DNA of 6,539 nucleotides, from contig JACCQW010000242.1 in assembly GCA_013813955.1 (NCBI GenBank), positions 1 to 6,539 of the forward strand, given 5' to 3'. The translations under genes and the position numbers were made by a program. Every line of letters starts with the position of its first letter. The first letter of the stretch is position 1. Below are positions 5,740 to 6,539 of this stretch, in pieces. This stretch comes from Solirubrobacterales bacterium. GTDB lineage: Bacteria; Actinomycetota; Thermoleophilia; Solirubrobacterales; Solirubrobacteraceae. The notes beneath the pieces were generated by a model. It made no database searches and had not been told where the DNA came from. It saw nothing but the letters and a program-made list of their open reading frames with translations.

Positions 5740-6539
5740 GCACCGGCACCGACGCCGTCGCGACGGTCGTCGTGCCCACCTTTCGCGGGCGCGAGCGGGT
5801 TGCGGACTGCCTTCGGGCGCTCTCCGGCCAGCGCCCACCCCATGCCGTTCTCGTCGTGGACGATGGATCGGCTGACGGGACCGCCGACGCGATCCGCGAC
5901 CCCCACCCCGGCGTCCGCGTCCTCGCGCTGCCCGAGAACGTCGGCTTCGCACGCGCCGCCAACGCGGGGCTGCGCGCGGCCGAGACGGAGTTCGTCGTCC
6001 TGCTCAACGACGACGTCCTCGTCGAGCCGGAGTTCCTCGCGCACATCCTCGCCCCGATGCAGGCCGACCCGGCGGTCGGCATGGTCGCCTGCCTGCTGCT
6101 GCAGGCGGACGGTGACGTCGTCGAGGGCCTGGGAGTCGAGGCCGACCGGGCCCTCGCCGGGTTCTCCTACGGCTGGGGGCTGCCGGCGGCCCGCGCCGCC
6201 GAGCTGCGCCCGGACCGGGTGCTCGGGCCGAGCGGAGGGGGCGCCGCCTACCGGACCGGCGCGCTGCGCGAGGTCGGCTTCCTCGAGGAGGCGCTCGGGG
6301 CCTACAACGAGGACCTGGACCTCGCGCTGCGCCTGCGCGCGGCCGGTTGGAGCTGCGCTGCGGCGCCGGACGCGGTCGCGCGCCACACCGGGTCGGCGAC
6401 GTACGGGCGGCGCACGGGCCGGCAGCTGTACGCCAAGGGCTTCAGCCGCGCCTATCTGATGCGACGCTACGGGGTCCTGCGGCGTCCGCGCGCCGCGGCG
6501 GGCGCAGTAATCGGCGAGGCCACCACGATCGTGTGGCAG
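5736..6539 (+). CDS. Family 2 glycosyltransferase, rhamnosyltransferase-like (3' end outside window)
   Basis: The reading frame opens with GTG at 5736, overlapping the previous stop as GTGA, and stays open for 268 codons to the last base. GT2 motifs are clear: VVVPTFRGRERV (11-22), VVDDGSADGT (40-49), ENVGFARAANAGL (67-79), LLNDDVLVEPEFL (89-101, Asp92/Asp93 as DxD equivalent), PSGGGAAYRTGALREVGFL (165-183), NEDLDLALRLRAAGW (191-205) and ARHTGSATYG (215-224). The ENxGFAxAxNxG block together with the late His-x-Gly-Ser motif resembles WbbL/RfbN-like rhamnosyltransferases, but this does not fix the donor. The catalytic domain looks complete; what is missing is the C-terminus, where residues 255-268 may begin a further helix. 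The 4-nt overlap implies translational coupling with the preceding glycosyltransferase. The two enzymes share little beyond GT2 motifs, so they probably add different residues. Confidence 0.88.
   Translation, partial: MSTGTDAVATVVVPTFRGRERVADCLRALSGQRPPHAVLVVDDGSADGTADAIRDPHPGVRVLALPENVGFARAANAGLRAAETEFVVLLNDDVLVEPEFLAHILAPMQADPAVGMVACLLLQADGDVVEGLGVEADRALAGFSYGWGLPAARAAELRPDRVLGPSGGGAAYRTGALREVGFLEEALGAYNEDLDLALRLRAAGWSCAAAPDAVARHTGSATYGRRTGRQLYAKGFSRAYLMRRYGVLRRPRAAAGAVIGEATTIVWQ

Noticed and set aside
4786..6386. Several long minus-strand frames opposite the two glycosyltransferases
   Set aside because: All are Arg/Gly/Ala/Pro-rich mirror frames without motifs, overlapping genes with complete GT2 signatures.
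1..6539. RNA genes, CRISPR arrays, insertion sequences, attachment sites and intrinsic terminators
   Set aside because: No tRNA-like cloverleaf, spaced direct repeats, transposase motifs, terminal inverted repeats or GC hairpin followed by a T-run was seen on either strand.

Overview
This is a GC-rich window (about 70% by eye, with a strong G/C bias at third codon positions). GTG starts and stop/start overlaps are used. Together these suggest a high-GC actinobacterium, perhaps of the Solirubrobacterales/Thermoleophilia type. That placement is an inference from codon bias, gene style and promoter-like motifs; no rRNA or other phylogenetic marker is present. All supported genes lie on the + strand.

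Layout: (1) 1-111, the probable 3' end of an unidentified gene. (2) 143-1657, a Wzx-type polysaccharide flippase, preceded by a promoter-like TGGTACCGT and a palindrome over its ribosome binding site. (3) 1658-1759, a 102-nt gap holding a second promoter-like motif (TGCTACCTT) and overlapping inverted repeats. (4) 1760-3343, a fused Wzz/BY-kinase (chain-length regulator plus cytoplasmic tyrosine autokinase with a C-terminal tyrosine cluster). (5) 3357-4820, a Wzy/O-antigen-ligase-like polytopic membrane protein, starting at GTG. (6) 4813-5739, a family-2 glycosyltransferase overlapping the previous gene by 8 nt. (7) 5736-6539, a second family-2 glycosyltransferase, rhamnosyltransferase-like, overlapping the previous gene by 4 nt and running off the window end.

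Together the genes form the core of a Wzx/Wzy-dependent exopolysaccharide or capsule locus. The glycosyltransferases build a lipid-linked repeat unit on the cytoplasmic face, Wzx flips it, Wzy polymerises it outside, and the Wzz/BY-kinase controls chain length through ATP-dependent tyrosine phosphorylation. The priming transferase, any tyrosine phosphatase and the nucleotide-sugar genes are not in view. I see no RNA gene, mobile element, CRISPR array or clear terminator. The locus type is well known and nothing here is convincingly a new system. The points of interest are regulatory motifs and residue-level variants.
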